Notes: generated from the sequence alone by a model not told the origin. A stretch of 64,000 bases of DNA from Marvania coccoides (GCA_963854735.1 OY978103.1:1302001-1366000); one strand, 5' to 3'. Shown: positions 41,257 through 51,889, counted from the stretch's first letter. Made by a program: numbers and translations.

Positions 41257-43654
41257 ATGGAGATCGAGGAAGAGCCCGCAGGGCCTTCTCAGCAGCCTGC
41301 GCCATCAGTTGAAGAAGACGAGGCCCCCGATGAGACCGAGGCTCTGCTTGCCGAGTGGGGCGAGGCCAGGGCGTTGCGGCGAAAGCGGCCAAAGTTCACC
41401 CTCCGCAGCGCCTCGCACCCTGGGTTCTTCTTCACGGAGCGTGCTCGTTTCCAGCACGTGGGCACCCTGGTCACCTGCATGCGTCACTTTGCAGCCACAA
41501 GGGACGACGCCGCCCTGGCTGGCGTGCTGGCTACGCTGTTGCAGGCAGAGGTGAGTGTGTGTGTGTGTGGCACCTATAAACTCTCTTTCATAAAATCACC
41601 TACAAACTCTCGTTCTTCTTTGTTTTTCAGAGCCCTGAGAGCATCAGCCTCAAGTGGCAGTTCCGAAACAAGGCAGCGCACGCTCGGCTGTCAGAGACGC
41701 TCACCACCTCGTTCCACCTCCTCAAACGCCACCCTGGCAGGGAAGGAGTGGACCAGCTCGTCCGGCTGCTGCGTCGCGCCCGTCCCTACCAAATCAGCGA
41801 CGCAGGAAAGGCGGCGGTGGACCTCATGGTGGCGCAGACGCTGTGGGAGGGGGGGAGAGCGTCGGCCGCGTACGACGTGCTGGTGGGGAGGTCTTTCCCT
41901 GCGGACTCTCCCTCGCTGGCGCTTGAGAGGCAGCTCATGCTGGCCGGCATTCGGCAGCAGCAGTGGGCAGAGGCAATGCGCAGCGCAGCAGCTGCCGGGC
42001 ATGGACACGCTGCCTCGCAGCAGCAGTTTCTGTCACATCAGCATCCGCAGCAGCTCCAGCTGCAGATTCAGCACCAGCTCCAGCTGCAGCTGCAGCAGCA
42101 TTGGGACCCCTTTTCCCACTCTCCCGCCGTTTGGGCCAGGGCCGGGCGGACCGCCCGCGACCTGTGCGGGGATGCGCAGGGCTTCCTGGAAGGGGCGCTG
42201 CAGCTGGAACCGACCTGCACGCACGCGGTCATGGGTCTTTTGGAGATTCTCTTGTCGCAGGGCAAGCGCACAGGTGAGGGAAAACATGTTTTTATTGGTT
42301 GCTATTATATTATTGCCGAGGCAAATTTTCTTACAAACTGACCAACTTTAATGCGCTGCAGATGCGGAGGCGCTGACGAGGGCGCATCAGAGCCGCACAG
42401 CGCTGGATGCGGACGCAGAGGCGGCGTGTGTTTTCATTTCCCTGAGCAGCAGTGAGACGAGTCGCCGTGACGCAGAGCTGGCGCAGAGGTGCTGTGGGTT
42501 GCTGCAGCTGGATCCCACTTGCGGGCATGCAATTCAAGGTGGGTAATTAGCTTTATCAAGGTGGATTTTTTGCGTTTTTTCTTATTGTTTCCTTGATTTT
42601 CTCACCCCCACCAAAAATCACTCCCACAGTTTTGATTGGGTTGGCCGGGGAGCCTGCAAGCAGTGCTGCGCTGCTGCCTACACTTATGGACGGTCTATGC
42701 TGCTTCTTAGAAGCCACGCCACCTGTGCTGCGCTGCGAGGGAGTGGTGCGCGATGCCTGGGAAGCCCTTGCTGCAGCAGCAGTGCAATTGTTTGATGCCC
42801 TGGACGGCGCATGGAGGACGGCGCAGATAGCAAAGGTGGCGCTGCGCACCACCCAGCAGGCCGTGTCAGGGTGCACTGATGACGTGGATGGTGCAGCAGC
42901 AAGGTGGCAGCGGGCCAATGCCGGGCTTGCGTCTGCGCTTGCCAGCTGCCATGTCGCGCAGGCTGCGCTGCTGCGACATGAGTGGTGGCAGCAAAATCAT
43001 CTAAGGCTGAGCACCTCCGAAAGCGAGATTGTGGGGTGGCTGCAGCAGGGCACCGCCGACGCTGCCACATTGACTGCATTGGCGGCCGTTCAGTCTGCTC
43101 AGGCTGCAGCAGTGGAGGCAGCGCTGGCGAGGAGGGTGCGCATGGGAATGGATGCCCCCACGGCAGAGCCCCAGACAGCGGCGTACGGCGATTCGATGGT
43201 GGCCGCCCTGCGCAGCTTTGGGGAGGCGCACCGGGCGCAGCAGCTGCGGCGTGCTCTGGACGTCATTGCCGCCGGCCGCTATGCGGCTGCATCGGCAGAG
43301 GAATCGGCAGTGCAGTCGGGGGCAGCTCTGACTGCTGCCAGCCGTGGCGTTGATGCCGTTGACGGTGCCCCTCTTGGTGGTTTCCACCCTGACCTTGGCT
43401 TCATCCAGCCGCTGCCAGCCGCATGGTGGACCACGTTCCCCCAGGCACGCAGGCGCGTTAGAAAGATCGGAGACGAAGGGGAGGGGGGAGAAGAGGAGGC
43501 TGCAACGCCTCGTCTGCCTGGTGCAGGGCGCGGCCTGCTGTTGGTGCCGCCAGAAGAAGAACAAGGCAACCCTCTTGTAGAGTCGCAGCCCACCCAGCAG
43601 CGCAGAGTGAGGTTCATGCTGCCCGGCACTCAAGCGGCTGACAATGACGACTGA
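41257..43654 (+). CDS. Helical-repeat protein, possibly Pol I initiation factor TAF1A-like
   Basis: Four exons (41257-41550, 41631-42273, 42362-42538, 42630-43654; phases 0, 1, 1) give about 712 aa. The N-terminus is acidic. ARFQHVGTLVTCMRHFAATRDD, WQFRNKAAHARLSETLTTSF, LVRLLRRARPYQISDAGKAAV and LWEGGRASAAYDVL are TPR/HAT-like helices. Their order (a PEsISLKW-type turn, then repeats, then a Trp-rich end PAAWWTTFPQARRR) resembles TAF1A of the SL1 factor for rRNA transcription, but similarity is faint and I judged it by eye only. Long Gln/Leu tract around 42030-42105 and several Ala-rich helices are lineage features. Its stop is 48 bp from the LSM1 stop on the other strand. Alternative: an unrelated TPR protein. 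Confidence 0.5.
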
Positions 43655-43702
43655 ATGAGTGAACGAACGAATGAATGTTTTACAGATATTTAAAATCACA
43701 AT

Positions 43703-44227
43703 TTAATCCATGCCGTCAAGGAAGTCAAATTTGGACCAGAGCCCCTTCATCTTGTCCGCTTCCCTCTCTGCCCGCTGCGCTACCTTGATCTCAGCCTCGC
43801 TCACCAGCTGCAGCCCCGCCGGTGGTTCCCTGGACGGCTCGACCTCGCCAAACAGCACCACGTTCTCGCCGCGGACAATGTGAACCCCCAGGGGCACCTC
43901 TGCGTACTGCGTCCCCACGATGATGCGCTCCTTGGCACCTGAATCCAACAGAGGGAAGAGAGGGAAAAAATGAAACGGGGCGTGAGTTGCATCATGGCAA
44001 CAAAGCCTCTGCAGGCGCTCAGGGGCGCTCTCCAAATGTTGCCAGCCTGTCGTACCTTCAAGCACCAGGTTTGCAAACTGATCAAATGACCTGAGCACGC
44101 CAATAACTTTTCTGCCGTCCCGAAGCTGCACCATGAGCAGCTTGTCCAGCTCCTCCACGATGGCTATTCCAGGCGGCGGTATTTCATCTATTTTGGGTGG
44201 CAGCACCACGCCAGGATTCAAATCCAT
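43703..44227 (-). CDS. LSM1: Sm-like protein LSM1
   Basis: Defining subunit of the cytoplasmic LSM1-7/PAT1 ring that binds oligoadenylated mRNA 3' ends and promotes decapping. Two exons (44227-44056, 43938-43703; phase-1 intron) give 135 aa, the usual size. Sm1 motif: LDKLLMVQLRDGRKVIGVLRSFDQFANLVLEG; Sm2: IVRGENVVLFGEV (in a split exon). The C-terminal helix (LVSEAEIKVAQRAEREADK, ending WSKFDFLDGMD) is the LSM1-specific extension that crosses the ring. TGTAA lies about 20 bp after the stop on the minus strand. Confidence 0.95.
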   Translation of the reverse strand: MDLNPGVVLPPKIDEIPPPGIAIVEELDKLLMVQLRDGRKVIGVLRSFDQFANLVLEGTTGWQHLESAPERLQRLCCHDATHAPFHFFPLFPLLDSGAKERIIVGTQYAEVPLGVHIVRGENVVLFGEVEPSREPPAGLQLVSEAEIKVAQRAEREADKMKGLWSKFDFLDGMD

Positions 44228-44547
44228 GCGGTAAAGGACGTCTGTTTAATTAATCAAATCCTTTATTTGCGATTAAAAATTAAACAAAAATGATGAATCT
44301 GTGTATGCCTTGAGCGGGCTTTTATGCTCAGTTTTTCGTTCGTTATAATAAATACAATCGATTAAAAATGGAAGCAGCCTGGAGTGAACAACACAAATTC
44401 CACGCTGGATCATCGATGGAGGCCATTTCCGCCCAACACGGCATAAACTTTTCTTCAAATACTAATTGCTCCTGTTCAGAGAACCACACCAACGCCCTGC
44501 AGCGTCGATAGAGTCGAAATTTGGCTTTCCAAGCCACGAAATAAAAG
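44228..44547. promoter_or_regulatory. Divergent spacer, LSM1 / SOUL gene
   Basis: 320 bp between opposed start codons. No recognised motif. Confidence 0.35.
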
Positions 44548-45594
44548 ATGTTTGCAATCAAACTGCTTGGTTGCTTGCTCTTGTTGGTGCAGCTGAGCGA
44601 TGCACGCCCGGTTTTGGACAGTGTAGACAAATCCCCGTGGTTTTGCCACGATTTGGACTGCCCGCGTTTCACTGTGAAGACGTTCGATGATGCGTATGAA
44701 GTCAGGGAGTACAAGAAGGGTGAGTTTTTGAGATGCTCTTCCCTGTTCGTACTGCGTGCGAACAATATCGCACTGGGCGCTGCCTCGTATACCCGCGTAT
44801 AAGCCTTCAATTTTTATATTTCGTTTTTCACCGCCACCACCCTTGCCCTGTGCTGTTCAGGAGTGTGGGCCACCACGGAGATCGAGACGTACGGCAGCTT
44901 CCCTGTGGCCACCTCCATCGGGTTCAAGGCAAGAAGGAAGCCAGTGAAACATCGCATGTTTGTTTATTTCGCATCAGTTTCGACCCTCACCGCCGCCCCT
45001 CCTCTCTTGATTCCCGCTTTTGCAGCGCCTCTTTGGCTACATTGGCGGAGAGAACAAGGATGGGGTGAAGATCCCCATGACCGCCCCCGTGTTGACCAAG
45101 ACCACCCCTTCTGGCGGGCCCTTTTGCAAGCAGAACTACACCGTCGGCTTTTTTGTGCCCTTTGACCTCCAGGTATTTTTTTTTTTTTTCTGTGCGATGA
45201 GAATTTCGGGTTGCCTGCCCAAAGAGCTCCCAGTGCCCCCCAAGCCTACAACCTGCGGGAGGACCGAAGAATACACTGCTCAATGTTTGTTTCTTCCTAC
45301 CTTCTGCAGGACTCTCCCCCCAAGCCCACCAACCCCGACATCGCCATCACAGAGATGCCGGCGATGACTGTGTATGTTGCCCAGGCTGGAGGCTTCAAAA
45401 TGGACCCGTACTCCATTGGAAAGATGGCGGAGGCGCTGCAAGACGCGCTGGACGCTGATGACGTGAAGTTCGACGACGCCAGCTTCTATGTCGCTGGGTA
45501 CGACCCCCCTTTCCGCCTTCGCGACCGCCACACCGAGGTCTGGTTCAAGGGCAGCAGCGATGAGGACAGCACCCCCTCCGTTGCTGCACAGTAG
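44548..45594 (+). CDS. Secreted SOUL-family heme-binding protein
   Basis: SOUL/HEBP proteins bind heme or related tetrapyrroles. Four exons (44548-44719, 44861-44928, 45026-45172, 45310-45594; phases 1, 0, 0) give about 223 aa. A signal peptide (LLGCLLLLVQLSDA) is unusual for the mostly cytosolic or plastid family but fits some algal and plant members. Marks: YEVREYKKGVWATTEI (one intron inside), SIGFK/RLFGYIGGENKDGVKIPMTAPVLTK and FFVPFDLQ. Intron 2 starts GC (AAG/GCAAGA) and ends TTTTGCAG, a GC-AG intron; it is the only boundary that yields the conserved GFKRLFGYI. After exon 4 a C run (45616-45629) lies in the 3' flank. Confidence 0.85.
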
Positions 45595-46073
45595 TTGTTG
45601 TTTCTATACCCACTTCCCCCCCCCCCCCCATTTTTTGTTTGAATGCATCCTTGTCCTCGATATGAATAAATAATAGGCCATTTGCTGCCAATGTTTAATG
45701 GTATAGTCAGCTCGTTACATGTAAATTCTCTCTGTGGAGGCTGGAAAACCTCCAAAGGGTCGGAACGTAAAAGAAAAACAAAAAACAAATCGGCCGAGGG
45801 GCTGTATCAAGAAAGAAGAAGAATTTAAAAATCACTGGGCCTAGCTAAGAAATGAAAAAAAAATGAATGGGGTGGGGCGCTGCCGTGTTCAGTCAGAGTA
45901 GGTGTTGCAATAATAATATAGTGTAGTGTAGTGCTGCAGGGGGGGGGGACGGGGTGTGAATCATTCCTCGCCCACAAGTGCTGCTGCTTCAGACTAACAA
46001 ACAAACTACTCGGTCTTTGAATTCTTCTCTGTTTCAAAAAAAATTGAGCCCGAGCACAGTGCTGCCTGCCAGT
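45595..46073. other. Convergent spacer, SOUL / UGD, with poly-C
   Basis: C run 45616-45629 and a short G run near 45940-45948. No gene. Confidence 0.5.
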
Positions 46074-47976
46074 TTACGAGTAGTTGTTCTGGAGGAAGGG
46101 ATCCAGGGGCTTGCCCAGCGCGTACACGATGAACCCGATTTCCCTAAGCTTGGCGTGGTCCAGCAGGTTGCGGCCGTCAAAGATGAAGGCAGGCTTCACC
46201 ATGGAATCGTAGATGGCCTGGTAGTCGTAGCTCTTGAACTCGTCCCACTCGGTCAGCACACACAGCGCGTGCGCCCCGCGGGCGGCCTCCATGGGGTCGC
46301 GCAGCACCTCGATGGCGTCCTTGGCGATCGGGGTGGCGGGCGCGTGGGCTGCGGGGTGGTCCCACTCGAACTTGGCGGTGCCCAGGTCCAGCCTGATCTG
46401 GAACTCCTCCACCTTGGGGTCGTAGATGCACAGCTTGGCGCCGTCGTTCATGAGGCCCTTGCAGACGTCGATGGCGGGGGTCTCGCGCGTGTCGCCGGTG
46501 TCCTTCTTGAATGCAAACCCGTAGATGCCGATCTTCTTCATCTTGATGGTGTTGAACATGGCAGAGATGACGCGCTCAACGAAGCGCTCCTTCTGGTAGT
46601 CGTTCATGGTGATGACAGCGTTCCAATAGTCTGCCACCTGCTTGAGCCCCACGCTCTCACAGATGTACACCAGGTTGAGGATGTCCTTCTGGAAGCAGGA
46701 GCCGCCGAAGCCTACGGAAGCGTTGAGGAACTTGGGGCCCACGCGCGAGTCGGTGCCCACGGAGCGCGCCACCTGCTGCACGTCGGCGCCGGTGGCCTCG
46801 CACAGCGCGGAGATGGAGTTGACCGAGGAGATGCGCTGCGCCAGCATGGCGTTGGCAGTCAGCTTGGACAGCTCGGCGGACCACAGGTTGGTGCACAGGA
46901 TGCGGTCCTCGGGCACCCAGTGGGCGTAGACAGACGCCAGGGTGGCGATGGCGCGCTGCCCGCTCTCCGTCTCCTTTCCTCCGATCAGCACGCGGTCGGG
47001 CATGGTGAGGTCCTCGATGGCGGTACCCTCGGCCAGGAACTCGGGGTTGGACAGGATCTCAAAGTGGACGGAGGGGTCGGAGCAGTTGCGGCGCAGCACC
47101 TTCTCAATGGCCTCGGCCGTCTTCACCGGCACGGTGGACTTCTCCACGATGATCTTGGAGGAGGTGGCCACGGAGGCGATGGTGCGGGCGGCACCCTCCC
47201 AGTAGGTGAGATCGGCGGCCTTGCCTGCGCCCACGCCGCGGGTCTTGGTGGGGGTGTTGACGGACACAAAGATGATGTCGGCCTCAGCCACGTGCTTCTT
47301 CACGTCAGTGGAGAAGAACAGGTTGCGGCCGCGCGCCTCCTTGACGACCTCCAGGAGCCCGGGCTCGTAGATGGGGAGGGTGTCGGTGTTCCAGGCAGCA
47401 ATGCGGTTCTCGTTGATATCGACGACAACAACCTCAATCTCCGGGCAGTTGAGGGCGATCATGGCCATGGTGGGCCCGCCTGATGGACAAAAGGAGAATT
47501 GGGGGAGGGAGAGGAGGGGTGATGTGAGCACAAGGCAGAGAATTGGGAGCCATAAAAACAGGGGAGATCAGGTTGTTGGGCTGAGTGGGAACCGCCCCCA
47601 GGCCGCTGTCGGCTGTCCAACACGACCCATTGCAAGCCCCTGTAACTCACCCACGTATCCGGCACCTGCGAGCAAGGAAAGGGCAAGAAGAGGCGTCAGC
47701 GCACATAAACAAACGCAACGTTTGATTAAACCGGCAATAACCAAGACAGGCCCGATCGCGCGCCGCCCAAGACTCTGGAGCAATGAATTGCGTGCCCAAC
47801 ATGAATTAACGCCCGCAGACGAGGCTGCATCCCCAGGGGGCGGGAGAGTGCCTGGCTGACATGCGGTGCAGCAAGAGTGTCTCCCGCCTCCAAGCCCCTG
47901 GAGAGCAGCTCGCCGCGTGCTCTGGTCCCCACAGTACTCATCAAGACTGGGACTCACCAATGCAGCAGATCTTCAT
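46074..47976 (-). CDS. UGD: UDP-glucose 6-dehydrogenase with a 15-nt microexon
   Basis: Oxidises UDP-glucose to UDP-glucuronate with two NAD+. The product feeds wall polysaccharides and GIPC glucuronosylation. Three exons: 47976-47958 (19 nt), 47665-47651 (15 nt) and 47479-46074, all junctions phase 1, giving about 479 aa, as in plants (480). The joined N-terminus reads [20 protein letters not shown], the Rossmann G-x-G-x2-G site built from all three exons; residues AGYV come wholly from the microexon. Other marks: [51 protein letters not shown], the catalytic Cys in [11 protein letters not shown] and [18 protein letters not shown]. The start is fixed by homology of the first exon. Confidence 0.95.
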
Positions 47977-48417
47977 GACTGTTGCTCTTTGACGGTTGAT
48001 CTAAAAAAAAAGGTTGGCTGCTTCAACCTTTGAATGCAGCAGGGGAATTCGCTGCGTTCGAGGTTTACGTTTTAAAGAAAAAGTATGGAAATAGGCGTGC
48101 GTAAAAAACCGCTGCGTTTCCCCCTATTTGTCTGTCCGACTTTTCTTTTTCATTCATTTTTTTGAATTGCAAGCAAACGAGAGACAAAACAGCGCACGCA
48201 TTTTTGGATGACCTGGTGACGCATGCGCCACTGACCTGCCTCGGCTGCACAGGAGGAGCATTTTTATTTCAGGGGTGGGTTGGCTGCAGATTCATCTTTT
48301 TTACAGCTCGGTCGCGGGCAAAGAGAGCCACCCAGTTGGTTTTTTCAACTGCATTTTTTCATCCCGTCGCTTGAACGCATTCGCTGCCCTCGCCGCCGTC
48401 CCCAAGACGCAGTGTCA
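47977..48417. promoter_or_regulatory. Divergent spacer, UGD / CCR4-like
   Basis: 440 bp between start codons. No recognised element. Confidence 0.35.
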
Positions 48418-50100
48418 ATGCCTCACGCCGCCGTTCTGCCGCCGCCTTGTAACAACTTTCTGCGTGGCTTCTGCCGGTACGGCGCCCGCTGCCGCTTCAC
48501 CCACGACCTGTCTGCCCTCTCCCTTCCCTTCCACCACCGAGAAGCCGTAGTGGCACCCCTCCAGGCAAGTTCAACTTGGCTTTTTTTCGAGGCTTTTTTT
48601 TTCTCTCTCGCCATAACACAACACTGCCTACTTTTTCCAAAACCTTCGCAGGAGGATGGCAGCAGCCCCAGCTCCGTGGATGGTGTGGCCTTTGCCCCTA
48701 CCTCCCGCCACTCCCTGCGCGTGATGACCTACAACATTCTTGCCGACGACTACGCCCAGTTCCACGCCAAGGAGCTCTACTCGGGGGTGCCATGGGCGGC
48801 GCTGGAGTGGGGCAGCAGGGCCGATATGATAGCGCGTGAGGTGTCCCACTGGTCCCCCGACGTGGTGTGTTTCCAGGAGGTCGACCACTTTGGGCACCTG
48901 GCGGAGCTGCTGGAGCCGCACGGCTTCAAGGGCACCTACACGCCGCGAACGGGGGGGAGACCAGACGGGCTGGCCACGTTCTGGAAACGCTCGAGGTTCA
49001 GGGCAGAGGCGTTTCGCCCCCTGGAGTTTGCGCCCATGGGGCTGAAGGACAACGTGTGCCAGCTGACGGTGCTGAAGAAAAAAGAGAGCACCAGCAGTGG
49101 GAGTCCCCAAAACAGGCACGCCCTTGGCGGGGGCGGCGGCGCTGCGGTGCTGGTGGCCAACATCCACGTGCTGTTCAACCCCAAGCGCGGCGACATCAAG
49201 CTGGCCCAGGTGCGCACCATGCTGGAAGAGGCCCACGCGCTCGCAACGGCGCGGCCAGGGGGCGCCTGCCCCGTGGTGGTATGCGGTGACTTCAACTCCG
49301 CTGCGGGGAGCCCGCTGTACGACTTTGTGGTGCGCGGCGAGCTGGACCTGCACAGCACCGAGCGGTCGCGGCTGTCTGGGCAGGTGACGGTGGCGGGGCG
49401 CAGCGGGTGGCCCTCAATCCAGCGCGGGTTCATGCGGGCGCTGCAGCAGGGGTGCGTCACCGAAGCAGACGCCATAGCAGCAGCCACTGGGTGCGTACCG
49501 CATCCCCAGTACCCAGGGTTCATGGGCGCAGCAGCGCTGATGCAGAGAGAGCCGCTGGTGCACCTGGGCGGGCCAGACAGCCCGGCGGTGGACATGATGC
49601 TGCCGCAGACCACGCCGCCGCCCAGCCGCCAGGACAGCGTGAGCAGCCTGGCCAGCAGCCAGAGTACGCAGAGCAACCAAAGCACGCCCAGTGGGCGAGC
49701 GCCCAAACCGCCAAAGCCGTGGAAGCGAGACGAGCTGGCGCTGGCGGTGGGGAGGGGCGCCACCGAGAATGGCGGCGGGGGCGCGGTTCCCTCTGTGGCC
49801 CGCCACCCCTTGCACCTGCGCAGCGCCTACTTGAGCGTTGCCGGGCAAGAGCCGCTGTACACCACAGCGCACGACCAGTTTGTGGGCACCGTGGACTACA
49901 TATTCTACTCGCCAGAGGCGCCAAAGAGCGACGACGATTGCGGGGAGAGCAGCAGCAGCACGCTCAGGCTGCGGCCGCTGAGGGTGCTGCAGCCGCCGCC
50001 ACTGCGCACAATTCACGTTGGCCTGCCCAGCCTGACCTGGCCCAGTGATCACCTGTGCATGCTAGCCGATTTTGAAATAGAAACCCCCCCTGCGGATTAA
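48418..50100 (+). CDS. CCR4/Nocturnin-like nuclease with N-terminal CCCH zinc finger
   Basis: Endonuclease/exonuclease/phosphatase fold, probable poly(A) exonuclease. Two exons (48418-48564 and 48652-50100, phase 0) give about 531 aa. Exon 1 holds a C-x(6-8)-C-x5-C-x3-H zinc finger (CNNFLRGFCRYGARCRFTH). The catalytic fold follows: MTYNILADDYAQFH (Asn), VVCFQEVDHF (Glu), NVCQLTVL, VVVCGDFNS (Asp/Asn), VDYIFYS and WPSDHLCMLADF (final Asp-His). A long Ser/Gln/Gly insert separates the last two blocks. The intron is GC-AG (CAG/GCAAGT to TTCGCAG), 87 nt, in frame and without stops, so retaining it adds 29 residues. The in-frame upstream reading before 48418 has no ATG in context and lies in the promoter. 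TGTAA sits 4 bp after the stop, and a 20-nt G run follows at 50290. Confidence 0.85.
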   Translation: MPHAAVLPPPCNNFLRGFCRYGARCRFTHDLSALSLPFHHREAVVAPLQASSTWLFFEAFFFSLAITQHCLLFPKPSQEDGSSPSSVDGVAFAPTSRHSLRVMTYNILADDYAQFHAKELYSGVPWAALEWGSRADMIAREVSHWSPDVVCFQEVDHFGHLAELLEPHGFKGTYTPRTGGRPDGLATFWKRSRFRAEAFRPLEFAPMGLKDNVCQLTVLKKKESTSSGSPQNRHALGGGGGAAVLVANIHVLFNPKRGDIKLAQVRTMLEEAHALATARPGGACPVVVCGDFNSAAGSPLYDFVVRGELDLHSTERSRLSGQVTVAGRSGWPSIQRGFMRALQQGCVTEADAIAAATGCVPHPQYPGFMGAAALMQREPLVHLGGPDSPAVDMMLPQTTPPPSRQDSVSSLASSQSTQSNQSTPSGRAPKPPKPWKRDELALAVGRGATENGGGGAVPSVARHPLHLRSAYLSVAGQEPLYTTAHDQFVGTVDYIFYSPEAPKSDDDCGESSSSTLRLRPLRVLQPPPLRTIHVGLPSLTWPSDHLCMLADFEIETPPAD

Positions 50101-50879
50101 AATATGTAAATGCCATTTATATTGTTTGGCGATGATGTATGCACACTTTTATGTTTTCTTTATGTGTACACGATGCGAGCAGTATGCATTTGTACAGAAG
50201 CGGAATGCAGGACTCCTCAAAGCGGCAACGCCAGAAAAAAGCACCAGTGCATCCCAAGGTTATCAAGCTCGATGAAGAGTCCCCGGGGTGGGGGGGGGGG
50301 GGGGGGGGGAGCCCGCAGTAACAGGTGCCCGTCACAGCCCTGTGTTGGATGGACTGCGTTTGCTGCACCATAAAAATACAATGCATCCTGTTTGCATTTT
50401 CTCAAGTAATTTATATAGAAGCTCCCTCTAGGGAGCATGCTGAACTACATGAACTACAGGCCGAATAGTTAACATGCCTCATAACTCATAAAACACAATG
50501 CATGGAGCCCAAACGTCAGCCGAAATAACCTTCTCTAGTTGCCGAGACATGAAATTGGAGCTTTGCGTTATAAACGTGTGCTCTTGGTGCTCAACGAGGT
50601 TGTTACAGCCGCCAAGAATGAGTCTGTTGGCCAGAGCTTGATAGGCTCGATTTTTGCAACTCAAGAATGGGGGCGACTCTGGTTCTTCTATAATTACGTG
50701 GACGTGGCAACTGTCGCTATACGCTTTCCCCCATCAGCTCGTAGTGGCTTACAAAAAAATTGTGAACATTGCTCAAAAAAATAAAATTTCATTCAGAAGG
50801 GGGCAGTACTTGTGCACTCGTAGGTTTATCATCACATGCGCGCACGTCCAGGGGCAGCATAAGCGGCAGCGTTCCCGGT
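50101..50879. other. Convergent spacer, CCR4-like / NDPK, with a 20-nt poly-G tract
   Basis: G run 50290-50309. No reading frame with conserved features. Confidence 0.5.
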
Positions 50880-51556
50880 TCACTCGTAGATTTGGCTGTG
50901 CAGCACCTGGGCGTTGTCGACCAGGCCCTCGGGGAACCACATCGCCAGCTCCTTCTTGGCGTTCTCCACACTGTCTGAGCCGTGGATAATGTTGCGGCCC
51001 ACGTTGATGCAGTAGGTGCCACGGATGGATCCGGGGTCTGCCGCCAGGGGGTTGGTGGCGCCGATGATCTTGCGGGCTTGCACCACGACGTCATTTCCCT
51101 CCAGAGCGATGGCCACCACGGGGCCGGAGATGATGTACTCGACGAGGGCGGGGAAGAAGGGCTTGGAGGAGAGGTCAGAGTAGTGGCTCTCTGCCAGCTC
51201 CTTGGAGACGTTCATGAACTTGAGGCCACGCAGGGTGTAGCCCTTGGCCAGGAAGCGCTCCAGGATGGGGGTGATCAGGTTGCGCTGCACGCCATCGGGC
51301 TTGATCATAACGTAGGTGAGCTGCAGCAGGTGGGCGCAGGAGGAGGAATTGGGAGTCGGTTAGTTGCGCACACAATCAAGGACAAGATTGGGAATCTCTA
51401 GGAGTGCATATAGCAGGTCGCGCGTCTTGATGGTGCATGCCATCGATTACAGTGATTTGCCAGCTCGGTTAAATTAAAAAGCGAGCCCAAACAAAAACTG
51501 TTGACGGTCATCAAGTGCAAGATGCAAAAGTGCGCAGCTGAGAAGCATACCTCCAT
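50880..51556 (-). CDS. NDPK: Nucleoside diphosphate kinase
   Basis: Exchanges the terminal phosphate between NTPs and NDPs through a phospho-His. Two exons: a 6-nt coding piece, ATG GAG (51556-51551), and 51320-50880, in phase 0, giving 148 aa, standard for the hexameric type I enzyme. The joined start MELTYVMIKPDGVQRNL fits the family consensus ME-x-T-[YF]-x-MIKPDGVQR. A start at 51302 inside exon 2 would drop the conserved first six residues. Catalytic His in NIIHGSDS (about H115), Kpn-loop and RGTYCINVGRN are intact. The C-terminus ends HSQIYE. No signal or transit sequence, so cytosolic. Divergent from the PRPK gene. Confidence 0.93.
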
Positions 51557-51889
51557 GGCGACGAGTTGTGGGTGTGAGGGGTGAGGAGGTGGATGCGATG
51601 ATTGAGAAAAGAGGGGGGTTGGAGCTGGGAGCTGGCGTTTGAGGCACTCCGAGGGAGAAGCGTTGCCTGCTGTGGCGGCGACAGCAGCACCACAAATGCG
51701 CGCGAAAACTGACGACTTTTTGGTTTGCGAATAATAATGTCGAATGTGTAGCATCGCAGACTCAAATTCAATCGGGGAACCAGCCTGTGTCCTGTAGAAA
51801 ATTTGTCACCATCTGTCCACCAAAATTCTTTGAATCTCATCGCTTGGCAACACTTTGTTTAACCTGTTTGCATAATCATTCTCGGGAGC
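51557..51889. promoter_or_regulatory. Divergent spacer, NDPK / BUD32
   Basis: 333 bp between opposed start codons. No recognised element. Confidence 0.35.

Noticed and set aside
46000..48000. Long plus-strand open frame opposite UGD (about 500 codons)
   Set aside because: Shadow of the high-GC UGD coding strand, with no protein features of its own.
48280..48417. Longer N-terminus for the CCR4-like protein
   Set aside because: The upstream in-frame stretch lies in the promoter, lacks a clear ATG and shows no conservation signal.
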